From the NCBI GenBank assembly GCA_022315425.1, contig JAIUPT010000046.1, positions 186,001 through 250,000 on the forward strand: a stretch of DNA of 64,000 nucleotides, written 5' to 3'. Within the stretch, counting starts at the first letter, position 1; every line of letters begins with the position of its first letter. The position numbers and the translations under genes were made by a program. The notes beneath the pieces were generated by a model, which was given only the letters and a program-made list of their open reading frames with translations, did not search any database and had not been told where the DNA came from. The DNA is from Pseudevernia furfuracea (taxonomy: Eukaryota > Ascomycota > Lecanoromycetes > Lecanorales > Parmeliaceae). Of this stretch, positions 21,105 to 32,577 are shown one piece after another.

Positions 21105-23378
21105 TCATGCCACGTTCTGCACATTGCCGTAGTCCAGCTTCAGAAGCAAGCGATCAACGCCTCCGCCAGTCCATGGGACGAACCCACCATTATGTTGCAT
21201 GAGCCTCTGGTCTCCTTGGTAGCCCCGTGCAGCAGCGCTTGCGGTGTCGATGGCCCGCAAAGCCTCTATCAAAGCCTGTACCCCGCTAGCGACCTTGGAG
21301 CGAGAAGCCTTCAAGTCAACCACTAGTCTCTTTTCTTCCGCGGCCAAGTGGTTCGTCGCAATCGAGACTTCATTCTGCGTGTCTGAGTCCAAGCTCTGCT
21401 GAATTGTATTGAGACGCTGCATTAACGCCGACATGTGGTCTATGGATGTCATGAGTTTACGCAGCGCGGTGGTAAAGGTTGGGTCATGGAGCAGCAGTGC
21501 CTTCTTGAGGGATGCTAAATAGCATTGATGTGCTTGCGTCAAAGTCTCGGGATCATGGAAGGACTTCATTTCTGCTTCTGGAACAGACTGTGAGGATTCT
21601 GGCCTCGGGCTACGGGGCCGTCCACTCGTGCCAATTGAGGACATGAAACTGTCATTCACAGATCGCAGCTCGTGAGTCAAAGTTGGCACCAGCCACCGAT
21701 GGAATGTTGACCAAGAGCTCTTCACAACTTCGCCTTGGAAGAATTCTCCGAGTTCCGCAAGGAAGAAGGCTGCGGAGGCAATTGTAGCCCAGATAGGACG
21801 CAGTATTCTCGCACGGCAACCTGCTCGAGTTCTCATCTGGGTCAATACCTCGAAAGCATGGTGGTGATCCAGAGATGTTGGCGCCTTCGGAGACGGATGG
21901 TCTCGCCGAAGTACCGACAGCAAGAATAGCTTACTGAGGCGAAGATGGGCTCTTCGAATCGATAAGAGATAGGCATGAATGTGAGAATAAGTATCCACAT
22001 CCGAGGCAGAAAGGAAAAGGTCCAATGGAGATGGCACACGAAGGGTTAGAACTGTTGATGCAGGCAGCAAAAGATCGTTGAAAGAGGCCAACAGAGACTT
22101 AGAGGTATGGTCTGCATCCATTGTTTTGATAGACAGACGGATGAGTTCCCGAGCCTGATCAAGTTCCTCATCCACATCTTCGTCATCAAGACTCTGATAA
22201 GACGTTAAAGCGGTCCACGTTCGAGCCAACACGGCAGATACTTCTCCCTCTTTGATGGTCATGCTGGCCAGCTCATTGACCAGGTTCTGCTTTGGTTTTT
22301 CGGCTTTATTCCTAGAGACAAGGCGCTCGTCGGCTGCAGTGAGGAGGGCAACGGCAAATTCTCCGCGTTCAAGAAGGAAAAAGTCTTTCAGTAATTGTAG
22401 CATCTCCACAACCTTAATCAAGGGCAGTAATTTTTGCAGTGCGTTTTGGGACAGTGAAAGCCGAATTGCTCCAATGGCGGCCGAAAAGCTGGAAGAACTG
22501 AGGGGAAACTCCAGTGAAGAGAGATGAGTGAGGTGGTTTGGAATTAGGGCGAGCTCTGGAGCAGTCGCCTTAGAGAATCCGTCTGTAATGGATGACTGTC
22601 GTTCTCGAATATGGTTGAGAGACCTGCCGATGAAGAGGATTGAGTTCGCTGTGTGTGGAGTAACGAAGCAAGGGACCAGGCTGTCTTGGAGACCATAATC
22701 CCATTGTAATCCAGTCTGGTTCTGACGAGTAATGAGGAAGTCCCCAGCCCCGTAGGCTGGATGTCGACCGTAGAGGACCCATGCAGAAATCTGCTTAAGC
22801 CACGCTGTCTCTGCCACTTTCACTAGATCAAGAGAGATCGCCTCTATGTCGGGGTATCCGGTGTGTGTAGATTCTCTTAGATGCCCAATGAGCTCAGCCG
22901 CCGTGCAGCTTTCCTGACTCGATCGCGTATGCTGTGCTTCTCCCGGTGGGGGTGTCCGGATGTATTGTACGAGTTGCCAGAGCCATTCGAGCTTTCGACT
23001 CCAACCATCGAACGCCCCGACAATGGCGGACAACGGTACAATGTTGTGGGCGCCGACAATGCTTGCATCTTCTCTCAGTATGTCTTGTTCCACCTCCAAG
23101 ATCTTTCGTTGGAACTCCGCGAGGTACGTGGAGATGATAGCTGTGGATACAGCGCGGCAGATTGTCGATGGGTGGGATGAGGATATGGCAGAGGCATGTT
23201 CCCGAATATTCCTATTTCTTTCTCCGAGATTGTGGGCCAGTGACTGCAGCAAGGCCTGTTCTGCAGGGGAGAGGAAGCTTTGCAGGAGCCCATGACCCGC
23301 GCCAGCCTTGCCGGAGTGGGGATACAGGAGGGGTGATGGGCCTCCCGAACACAGCGCCAACAGGATCTCATGGAGCAT
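21105..23378 (-). CDS. Gamma-tubulin complex component GCP4 (Spc97/Spc98 family)
   Basis: Single-exon gene, 757 residues, starting MLHEILLALCSGGPSPLL, the usual GCP4 start. The N-terminal GRIP1-like region holds LSPAEQALLQSLAHNLGERNRNI and a TYLAEFQRKILEVEQDIL helix. The C-terminal GRIP2-like half includes SPLDLFLSASDVDTYSHIHA, which aligns with the family's PLDLFLT...YxxIFxYL block. The fungal VDRLLLKLDYGNV end is typical. GCP4 is a structural subunit of the gamma-tubulin ring complex at spindle pole bodies, supporting microtubule nucleation together with GCP2/3/5/6. Length is normal for a fungal GCP4 and no break is seen. Confidence 0.88.
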   Translation of the reverse strand: MLHEILLALCSGGPSPLLYPHSGKAGAGHGLLQSFLSPAEQALLQSLAHNLGERNRNIREHASAISSSHPSTICRAVSTAIISTYLAEFQRKILEVEQDILREDASIVGAHNIVPLSAIVGAFDGWSRKLEWLWQLVQYIRTPPPGEAQHTRSSQESCTAAELIGHLRESTHTGYPDIEAISLDLVKVAETAWLKQISAWVLYGRHPAYGAGDFLITRQNQTGLQWDYGLQDSLVPCFVTPHTANSILFIGRSLNHIRERQSSITDGFSKATAPELALIPNHLTHLSSLEFPLSSSSFSAAIGAIRLSLSQNALQKLLPLIKVVEMLQLLKDFFLLERGEFAVALLTAADERLVSRNKAEKPKQNLVNELASMTIKEGEVSAVLARTWTALTSYQSLDDEDVDEELDQARELIRLSIKTMDADHTSKSLLASFNDLLLPASTVLTLRVPSPLDLFLSASDVDTYSHIHAYLLSIRRAHLRLSKLFLLSVLRRDHPSPKAPTSLDHHHAFEVLTQMRTRAGCRARILRPIWATIASAAFFLAELGEFFQGEVVKSSWSTFHRWLVPTLTHELRSVNDSFMSSIGTSGRPRSPRPESSQSVPEAEMKSFHDPETLTQAHQCYLASLKKALLLHDPTFTTALRKLMTSIDHMSALMQRLNTIQQSLDSDTQNEVSIATNHLAAEEKRLVVDLKASRSKVASGVQALIEALRAIDTASAAARGYQGDQRLMQHNGGFVPWTGGGVDRLLLKLDYGNVQNVA

Positions 23379-23898
23379 CTCGTGGAGGCGTCATGCTGTT
23401 ATTGCAAAGACACAAGCCGGAATCAGGGTCGCCAATATCAAACACTTCTGACGCGCCAAGAATAAGTATCGCGTAACGATGGCAAAACAGGTGTTGAAAC
23501 ATGGAGATAAGGTACCGAGTGTGAGTATGGCTTCCGCTTGTGTCTACTGACAATGATCGGGTGCAGACTTGAATGTAAGTATGTGGAGTCTGACACTACT
23601 ATTTTGAACAAGCCGCTATTTATGACATTGGTTCGCAACTCGACTGTCTTCATCCACTCATCCTCAACACACGCCATGCAGTATTGACGCCATGTAATCA
23701 CGTTCTACCTCGAGACCTTGGGTATGTTAAACGCTTGGATACTCATTTGATGAGAAGCAACCCATTCTGTCCGTTCCATAGAATTCTACAACCTTGCAAG
23801 AAAAGACCCGAACGAGGAAACCTTCAAGTCGTTCCCATGCATCCTCAACCACTCCATAACCAAGCTTTGATCAATCCAAAGCATCGTATTTGCCATTA
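23379..23898. other. Intergenic, no gene seen
   Basis: Promoter of GCP4 on one side and the 3' end of the next minus-strand gene on the other. Only short overlapping frames are present. Confidence 0.5.
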
Positions 23899-25188
23899 TC
23901 ATTTGTACGTAGGACGATAGCGATCCCCGTAAACGCGACCACCAAAGGGTCTTTGCTCCGGATGCGACTTGTGCTGATCTCCGAACACACGACGTGCAGA
24001 CTGGCCAGCAGAGGCGGGATAGAGCTGATGCGGTAGATCTGAGCGTCTACGCTTGGCCAGTTTCATACTTTGCTGGTGATAGTCGGCTTTCTGGATGCGA
24101 GAAGTGAGAGTGTTCCGGTTTTTCTCGGAGGTTCGGCCTCTGGGGACAGGGCATGTACCTCTCATTCTAGCAGGCTCTTGGGGAACATTCTCCCAGTTCT
24201 CGTCGAAACGGCGCTTCTTGCCTCCAGATCCCTGCTCTGCTATTGCTATAGTCTCCTCGAGGGTAGTTCTCAGCTCATCCAGCATTGCGGGTCGGGCCCC
24301 CTTCGCCGCGATGTATGCGAGGCAATTTTCTGTAGTGTCACGCAGAAATTTGGCTGACTTTGTGCGCTCTAAGGTCTTCGCTGAGGTGGCATCGAAATCT
24401 TTCCTCGCTCTATGGTACACGATGAACAGCCTTTTGAGCTTCTCATCCGGATCGTTGGACTTCGAAGCTGAGTTTCCATGGGTGTCCCACCCAAAAAGCT
24501 TGTCATCTTGTTCGTCATGGCCACCGATACGAGACAAGTCAGAAGTTCTGGACCCAGCGATGTGAGCCAAATCGGAGGTTCGGGACCCTTCACTACTACC
24601 GTCGGAGACAAACAACGCCTCACTGATTGGCTTGTGGTCACTCAATGCTGACTGACTACTCGATGGCAGAGCGCGTTTCTTTGCTGTAGATGATTGATTG
24701 GGCTTGCTGCCACAGGCTTCTACTGGTGATGAACATTAGCGGCGGGGCTCATTGGGAGACCATGTGTGGGTTATGGACGTACGACTAAGGATAGAGTGCC
24801 TTGTCTGGATCATGGTGTCCAGAGTTGTAGCTCTGTCCGTTTCTGACACGAACTTGAGACCTAGGATCTCATTCACATAAAGTTCGACTGCAGGCATGAA
24901 ATCTTCTTTATTCTCCATGAGGACGGCGAAGGCTTTCTGGATCGCCGTAATTTCGCCATGGGCAAGTGTTTGGGAGCGCTGGCAAATCACATGTAGGTCT
25001 TGGTTCAAACTACTCCAAAAGATCTGCTTGAATTCAGGGGACTGGCATAACTCAGATACAACCGGGTGAAGTATATTGATTGAGCGGTAGCTGGTGACAA
25101 TGTCGTGCACCTTGATCTCAAGGTTTAAGTAAGACGCGGACATCATGAAGTATGTCTCTGTAGTAGTTTCGAACGCGTCCGGGACCAT
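23899..25188 (-). CDS. Fungal protein of unknown function, two exons
   Basis: Exons 25188-24783 and 24722-23899 are joined across a GTACGT...CACCAG intron, giving 409 residues. The N-terminal third is helical and hydrophilic (YFMMSASYLNLEIKVHDIVT, FKQIFWSSLNQDLHVICQRS). The middle has an exact small repeat, GSRTSDLAHIA followed by GSRTSDLSRIG. The rest is basic with KKRRFD and KLAKRRRSD stretches that look like nuclear localisation signals. I do not recognise a family. The start is uncertain: an acceptor-like TTTTTTAG directly precedes the ATG, and an open stretch further upstream (25311-25649) could be an exon, but no donor joins them. Confidence 0.55.
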
Positions 25189-27318
25189 CTAAAAAGCGAA
25201 TCAAACCCCGTCAGATGGTTTTCTCAACGGGCTTCTTCCCTCCCTGGGTCTTGGGTACTCTGGCAACGCTCCAGAAATGATTGGGAATTTGTGGAAACTC
25301 CAGGCAAAAGCTAGAGAAAAGCTGTAGCTATGATTTTCGCAAGGAGTTTATGATTGCCAAGAGTCAAGAGGTCGTGAAGCTCCGTTTGGTCGAGCTCGCT
25401 AGCTGTTGTGTTGATGAAAGATAGCGTGTTTTTGGGCCGCGATAGGTATTCATCGCGCCGCGGTGACGAGCAGAACTGGTTTATTCTGTCACCTTCCTCT
25501 GGCTTCGACGAATCTATGCTCGACTTCCACGAACATAAACAATGAACTCCTCCAGTCCAAAAATCTACTGCTATCATCCCGGCATACAACAAGGCGTGGC
25601 TACCTTCACTTGCGGGGTCCCAAGCCCCTCGACAACCAACTCTAGCCAAGTCGCCTTATACTGAAAACATTAGGATGGCTGCAGAAGTGACGATGGCTGC
25701 GCCCAGAGGTGATCCTACGTTGACAGCATATGGTAAGGATCAACGGGCGAACCAGGAGTAAAAAAGGAACATTTGGCTATTGTTCCAATGTTTGAAGAGC
25801 TTGAGATCAGCCAAAAGAGAAGAATGGGCTGAGTGAGAAGCCGAACCCACATGGCGACTGGCTTCCATATCGCTTGGAGAGAACTGACAATTAAACATGA
25901 CGGGTATGTTTGCAAGCGCTTGCGAATATCCAATCTCTAAAGAGGCTCAGGTCGTTACGGTGTACATGGCAGCGGGTGGGTACGTCAAATACTGAGAAAG
26001 CGAGGGAGAGCGATCAGAAAACGAAGCCCGGCCAGTGACTGGTGACCACAGGGCAAACAAATTGGTGGAGAGGTGAAACAGGCTCAAATGCTGAGAGGAA
26101 GACTCTCCTCCGTTCTCCATTGAGTGTTCTGGCCTCGTCCAAAACGCCGCAAGAGCAACAATATTCAGCGCCGACGCTCACTGGTGTTTCCGAGCAATAT
26201 TCGAAAAATCTTCAGACTGAGAAATTCCAGGAAAAGGCAATGGTCCAGCAAACGGAAGTTGGAGGTATGACATGTCGTTAAGTAACGACTGCGCCAAGTA
26301 TTCTCCGCCGCTCGAGCCGCTCTTTAATTTAAGCGGGCTGGATTGTCACATATGGTGCTCTACCACTCTTGTTAACCATCATCGAGGTACAATTCCAGAT
26401 ACAGTGAGGAGTGATTCATTATAATACAAATTCATGCGGCCCCTTCATTATGGATGAAGAACCCTTCTAGATTCTCACTCGACCACACATCTGTTTCCTG
26501 AAATGTCACCAGCAAATGATCGATAATCAATCGACTGCCTTCTTTCCGCAATTCAGTCGAAAGGTCCAGGAGCTGTAGGATACCTGACATTTACGAATGA
26601 TGGATATATACAGGCCTGTTGTACCCCAAATAGCAGAGCGACAGGCTGCTGCTGGAGTGCAGCGCGGAGGTGTCTTCTCCAGCAAGCTATACGCTTCTCG
26701 GGAGGCTCTATCGAGTTCAGGAAAGGACGGAAGGTGCTGAGATGGTGGAGTGAATGGAGTACAGAGGTGCATAGAACCTTAGGCTCAAGTATTGCGGTCT
26801 TCTAGCATTGTTCTCTATCACATGGATGACTCGTCTCTACGGTGAGCTGCGCCCAAAATGGTGGCTCGAACTGGGAGATCTGTATGGATCGCCTTTGGAA
26901 GAACAATGCCGTGATACTAAAGTAGGAAGAACTGGTTTACGTGACGTAGACTTGGTTTCAAGCTGTTCCTGGATTAAGGCCGCTGCCCAAAAAAAAAGAT
27001 AAGAAAGTCTGATGCCTGACATGGAAGCATTTATTCCGAGTGCGAGACCCAGTGTTGAAGTAAAAGGAGAAGGAGCATTCACGTGAAATGTCAATGTGCA
27101 AATTAGAGTTGTTGGCCACCTAAGGTAGTCAAAAAAAGTTACTTCTATTCAAAACTTCCCATCCACCTTCTTCTTCTCACCCCTTCCACATATTGCCCCT
27201 CTATTCCTTCACCAGACCTCAATTCGATCCTTTTTGAGTGTTTACACATTCCTTTACCGTCCGTTACCCCTCGGGCATTCCCAAAGCAATCCCTACTACA
27301 CATTCCCTGCTGCCCGTC
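25189..27318. other. Intergenic, possible unassigned exons
   Basis: A 112-codon minus-strand frame ends at 25311 with a helix-like tail (ELHDLLTLGNHKLLAKII). It lacks an upstream ATG beyond an internal one and a usable donor. Frames at 26042-26281 (+) and 26527-26772 (-) show no domain. The last 200 bases before 27319 are pyrimidine-rich, as in fungal promoters. Confidence 0.4.
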
Positions 27319-30300
27319 ATGGTGAGGTTCACGTCAGCCTTGCTGGCTGTTCCGTTATGCTTGACATCTACAGCTCTTGGAGTCCATCTTCACGGAAGGG
27401 ACATTAATGAGCCACTCCTTGAGTCTTACGATTACATTGTTGTTGGCTGCGGCATCAGCGGGCTTGTGGTCAGTAATCGGCTCTCGGAAATTGCATCTCG
27501 GACTGTGCTTTGCATCGAAGCCGGTGACGCGTTAGTACTATCCTCCTTGAGTCGGATTTATTGCTGACATCAACAGGGATCATTACGAGGCCGTTATTCA
27601 GGACCCAGTTTATGTGGGAGCTGACATCGGTGGTATCTATGACTGGGACCTTGAAACTGTACCACAGACCCAACTCGACGGCAACACTCGGCCAATGCCG
27701 CAGGGCAAAGTCCTCGGTGGCGGCAGCATCTTGAATGCCATGTGCTGGAATCGGGGTGGATCCGATGACTTTGATGCCTGGGAAGCCTTCGGGAATCCTG
27801 GGTGGGGCTGGGCTGGCATCCTACCGTACTTCATGAAGGCAAGTTACTCATGGCTCGCTACACTGGTATCTGACATATGTTCTAGAGCGAGACATATACC
27901 CCGGTATACTCCGACGAGATTGCAGAAGAGTATTCGATCCACTACAACCCTGCTGTTCATGGAACATCTGGTCCTGTGCAGGTCAGCTATCCCAAGTACT
28001 TCTATCCTCAATCCAGTATGTACTACTTCCGGTCTGCTCTGGATCACGTTTCATCTAAATGCACTAGTCAACCTCTTCGCTGGGATGAATCTCCTTGGTC
28101 TACCGACACAATTTGACCCCAACGATGGTACTTCTGCAGGACCTGCTTTCGTGCCCACAGATCTTGACCCAAACAACCAAACACGTTCCGATGCTCGCCG
28201 AACCTACTTCGATCCTTACGTCACCAGAAGTAATTTTCATGTCATCACTGGACAGCATGTGACAAGAGTTCTGATCGAAGGTACTGGTGGCAATGGCGAG
28301 GTGGACAACCCAACCTCTGGCGGCAACGACAATGGCAACGGGCCTGCCTCAGGCAACAATGACGGTTTTGGATTTGGTCCAGGTGGAAGCACCCCTCCAT
28401 TATCTGGGCAAACCCCTCCTCGCTTTGCCCGTAGACAGGACCCTGGCACTTCCAACTTGAGAGTTTCTGGAGTTGAAGTAGATGACCGTCCTTCCCTTTA
28501 ATGCACTCAGCTAACCCTTTCAAGTTCGCAACCAACGCTTCTACTCCACGTCACACAGTCTACGCTACTAGGGAAGTCATAGTTGCTGCTGGTGCATTGC
28601 ATTCCGCTCAGCTTCTACAATTATCTGGCATTGGACCGGAGTCATTACTCAATCAGTACAACATAACTGTAGCGCTTAATCTGCCAGGTGTGGGCAACAA
28701 TCTTCAAGACCACCCCCTCGTTGGAACCTTTTATCCCTGTATTTTCTGGCCTATCCATCAGTCTTCGTTGCTGGACGCTAATCAAAGGTTTAGATAACAA
28801 CGCCAGCTATCCATCGCCAACGGAGTTGACAACCAATGCTACCTACAATCTGGAAGCTGAACAGGAATTTGACACGGACAAGACTGGTAAGTTAATGTCT
28901 CGGCTTCTGTCTTTGAATTGCGCCTAATATCTTAGGTCCTTGGACTGCTGGATCCCCCAATGGTTTGGCGTTTAATCCTCTGCCATTGATCAGCAACAAT
29001 TCAGTCAGCATCCTTAGCAACGCCAGCAACCAGAACCCAACGGACTACCTGGTTGCTGGGTTAGATCCCACAATTATTGCTGGTTTCACTGCTCAGAAGC
29101 AATCTTTGGTAACACGATTGGCGGAAACCACCGTAGCTGCATACGAGATCATCAATAACAACGCTGGAAGCTTGACAGTATCTGTCATGCATCCGTTCTC
29201 TCGCGGTACCTGCTATATTCAGTCTGCCGACCCATTCCAGCCACCTGCTATCGATCCTCGCTGGCTCACCAACCCTGTGGATAGACAAATCCTGATTGAG
29301 GCATTGTTGTTCAATCGACAAATCCTTGCCACTCCTCCTATGGTCGAATTGCAAGCGGCACAATTTGTACCGCCTGCTGACGCTGATGAAGACGCACTAA
29401 ATCAAGTGATAAACAACGGGATACGCACGGAGTTCCACCCCAGCGGCACATTAGCAATGCTCCCACTTGAGCAGGGCGGTGTTGTGGACTCGCATCTACG
29501 GGTTTGGGGTATGTTTCACAGTATTATCTTCCCTGTTGTTGCAGAATATGGTTGGAAGATATGTTTCGGGAGTCGATTACTCTTTTTGTTGCCCAAAGCC
29601 ATCTTCGCTCCATTTCCTGCCGTAAAGAAGTCATGCTAACTCCGTGGTTTGTGAAGGTACACAGAACCTGAGGGTGGTCGACGCGGGGATTTTTCCAGTA
29701 ATCCCAGCTGCACATTTGCAGGCCGTCGTATACGGAGTAGCAGAGAAGGTATGAAAACCTCTTTCTACTTTCATTTTGTCTGACCCTAATACTCTTGCGA
29801 AGGCTGCCGACATTATCAAGGCCGATAATTTCTCTTCAAGCGCTGTGCCGACACCGTCTTCAACATCTATAGCCTTTTCAACAGTCCTAGCCACGTCTCT
29901 GGGGGTTGCTGTCTCTACGAGCGCTGAGCCGACGTCGTCCTCAACGACTGCAACCATTTCAACAGTCCTGGTAACATCATCAGGAGTTGCTACCTCATTG
30001 AGCGCTGTCCCAACATCGCCATCTACAAGTGTACCATCGTCGATAGTGGCAGACTCAACAGTCCTGGCCACCTCTTCAGTGCCAGTCACACCGTCTACGA
30101 CCTCGACAGTGCAATCTGTAGCCAATTCGACCCCAGATTCTTCTATAACTTTTTCAGCAATCTCGGCAGTACAGTCTACGGCTTCCTCAACAAATGATAT
30201 ATCTGCAACATCATTAGCCAGCTCAGCTGTCTTCTCTATCGCCACGTCAAAGACTCTATCGTCTGCAAACGCTTCATCAAGTTCAACATTGCAAGCTGTG

Positions 30301-31095
30301 TTGTCGTCGACAACCGTTTTGTCTTCACCCTCGTCTGAGTCTTCACCGGCAACCATCTCACCGAGTCCAGTCAATTTGAGCAGTCACTCCTCGCAGTCGA
30401 TCTTCTCGTCTCTCTTGACGAGCACTTTGTTGGCAAGTTTTTCTGCCTTTTCACCGGCCACTATCCAGCAAAGTCCAGCGGAGTCGAGCATTTCCAAATC
30501 GCCACCGAGCTCCTCGCAGACATCATCGGCAGTTGCGTTGACCACAGAGATCAGCTCTTTCCATATCACGATATCGTCTAGCGCAGCCAGTGAGCCCTCG
30601 TCCTCGAGCTTAGCCACGACACCTGCGACGCCAACAGGCTCAAGCAGCGGTACTACTCCATTAGGGATTGCCACGGGTCTACCTCTTTCTAGTCCCGCAC
30701 AATCATCCACGATCTCGATGCTGCCAAGTTCTTACGAACCCGTCATGGCATTCACCACAACGCTAGCCTCGAGTCTACCAGATTTAGTATCCTCGTCTGC
30801 TATCACCAGAAAGATAACATCTCCAACTACGATAGACTATTCTACGCCAGCCTTTTCTCTCACTACTTTATCAAGACCCGAGGAGCTTGGTTCGTCCATT
30901 GTTGGTGTATTGACCTCTGCAGGAGTCCCGTCATCTGTTGCGTCCTCATTGGCACCCATCATCGTTGGGAGTCCTCCTGAAATTACGGGTATTCCATCAG
31001 CTTCCTCGACAGCGACGGAGACGGAACAGCAGCAAGAACAGGCAGCTATTGTCGCGTTCATCCAGTGGTTTCTCAGCTTTTTCCACTTGGACTGA
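27319..31095 (+). CDS. Secreted GMC oxidoreductase with a long Ser/Thr-rich C-terminal domain
   Basis: Nine exons (27319-27530, 27577-27838, 27886-28015, 28068-28477, 28525-28738, 28788-28886, 28936-29508, 29657-29748, 29803-31095), 1094 residues, phases closed. A signal peptide (ALLAVPLCLTSTALG) is followed by the FAD-binding YDYIVVGCGISGLVVSNRLSE and by GKVLGGGSILNAMCWNRGG. The C-terminal catalytic region keeps the active-site His in EFHPSGTLAMLP and the second His in FPVIPAAHLQAVVYGVAEKA. Residues from about 665 on (exon 9) are about 430 residues of Ser/Thr/Ala/Val sequence with imperfect repeats around ISTVL(A/V)TS. They end in a hydrophobic patch, AAIVAFIQWFLSFF. Intron 2 uses a GC donor (GCAAGT). 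An insert rich in Gly/Asn (about residues 285-325) interrupts the substrate domain. The enzyme should oxidise an alcohol or sugar outside the cell; the substrate is unknown. Confidence 0.82.
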
Positions 31096-31428
31096 AAAGG
31101 TCCGAGAGAGACACCAGAGACATTGCATGGTGGGAGAATGTCCTTTCTTTCCATCTTCGCTCGATTTCGAGTCATGACTTGGCTACGGTTCTGCTTTTGG
31201 TGGCGGAGAATTTGCTTGGTTCGTGCTTGGATCATCGTCAGACTTGTTTGAGTCATTGTCACGCTATAGATTAGGTTGCTAGATTAGGTTGCTAGGTCAT
31301 GATAGATGCTAATATAACAACATGAAATCCTCCAATCAGCGATATCAGCCAGGCATGTCTTTTGTAGTATGAAATCCTTGTGTTCAACGGTATTTTAATG
31401 TCTAGGGATGATCGCGCTATACCTAACG
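31096..31428. other. 3' region between convergent genes, no gene seen
   Basis: A short spacer with a duplicated TTAGGTTGCTAGA unit at about 31271-31293. No coding signal. Confidence 0.5.
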
Positions 31429-32577
31429 TCATAGATTGAAGCCGTCATGACGGACAGGATCACAGAACCTCCATATGCCAGCATCCTCGGCAGCCCTGCG
31501 TACGCTCGAGATCTCTTGTCCTGTGACAGCCCGATTTATCTCGTTATAACGAGCCGAAATAGTCGACGAAGGCCCATCACCAGGTTCGTTTCTCAACACC
31601 CCTTCCAACGACCCGGGAGTCGGAGAAGCTCGAGAAGACCTTGAGGGCTTACCAACATGAGCATCAGGATGATATTGTTCCATGATGTTGACGAAGATAT
31701 CCCTTGAGATGTTATCACCGAGCCATCGCATTATCTCTCGCCCTTCATGTTCTTTACCTGGCATGACGAGGTGTCTCACCAGAAGTCCCTTCTTGGCAAT
31801 TCCATCGGGGGTAAAGGATAGATCACCGACTTGAGCGTGCATGGCTTTGATACTCTCCATTGCTGCAGTTGCGTAATCGTCGGCCTTGAGCAGTCGTTTC
31901 GACGAAGCTTTTGTCCAGACCTTGAAGTCCGGCAGGTATATATCGACCAAACCATCGAGCAAGGCCAGGGAGTCCAGCGAGTCAAAGGCAGATGTGTTGT
32001 AGACTATCGGCAAGTGCAGCCCCAAGTCCCTCGCGCGCAGTATGGACAATACGACCTGCGGGACCACATGCTCCGGCGTGATCAGGTTGATGTTGTGTAC
32101 CTTGCCCACATCTTGCAGCTTCACGTACCATTCCGCCAGCTCTTCCGGTGTAGCGTCGAAGCCGTTGCGTTGGTGCGCGATGTCGTGGTTCTGGCAGAAG
32201 ACGCAGCGGAGGCTGCATCCGGAGAAGAAGACGGAGCCGGAGCCATGGTGGCCTTGGATGCAAGGCTCTTCGCCGAAATGGGGGGCGATGACATTGACCT
32301 TGGCGGTCTCGGCGCCGATCAGGCAGAAGCCGGTCTTTTTATAGCGGTCGACTCCGCAAAGCCTTGGGCAGAGGTTGCAGTTGCGGAGGTGGGCATGGGC
32401 TGCTGATCTCTTCCTTGATGCATCGACTGACGATAGGAGGTGGTATCGAGGGGTAAAGTCATCGAGGAGGAAGGGAGGTGCGAGGTGCAGAAGTCTCCGC
32501 GACGGTGGTGACGGCAGCTGTCTGCCTCTGAGCAGCGGTCTGGATGTTGCCCAAGCTTTGTTCGCCAACCAAGGCAT
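31429..32577 (-). CDS. Radical SAM protein, PflX-like (COG1313 type)
   Basis: Single exon, 382 residues. The radical-SAM cluster ligands are in CSLRCVFCQNHDIA (Cys 121, 125, 128). An N-terminal cysteine set, CNLCPRLCGVDRYKKTGFC (67, 70, 74, 85), is typical of PflX-type proteins. Later blocks include NLITPEHVVPQVV, PIVYNTSAFDS, VDIYLPDFKVWT and LLVRHLVMPG. These enzymes bind a [4Fe-4S] cluster and cleave S-adenosylmethionine; the reaction of this branch is not known. The first 50 residues are Arg/Ser/Pro-rich and may target mitochondria, which would suit the cluster. A frame of about 90 codons from inside the gene on the other strand is a shadow. The family is mainly prokaryotic, so ancient transfer into fungi is plausible. 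Confidence 0.82.
   Translation of the reverse strand: MPWLANKAWATSRPLLRGRQLPSPPSRRLLHLAPPFLLDDFTPRYHLLSSVDASRKRSAAHAHLRNCNLCPRLCGVDRYKKTGFCLIGAETAKVNVIAPHFGEEPCIQGHHGSGSVFFSGCSLRCVFCQNHDIAHQRNGFDATPEELAEWYVKLQDVGKVHNINLITPEHVVPQVVLSILRARDLGLHLPIVYNTSAFDSLDSLALLDGLVDIYLPDFKVWTKASSKRLLKADDYATAAMESIKAMHAQVGDLSFTPDGIAKKGLLVRHLVMPGKEHEGREIMRWLGDNISRDIFVNIMEQYHPDAHVGKPSRSSRASPTPGSLEGVLRNEPGDGPSSTISARYNEINRAVTGQEISSVRRAAEDAGIWRFCDPVRHDGFNL

Noticed and set aside
25311..25649. 112-codon minus-strand frame as first exon of the gene at 23899-25188
   Set aside because: No GT or convincing GC donor lies before its stop codon, and the apparent start is not ATG; left as unassigned.
31831..32406. 191-codon plus-strand frame opposite the radical SAM gene
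   Set aside because: Antisense shadow of a strongly supported gene with intact cluster motifs.
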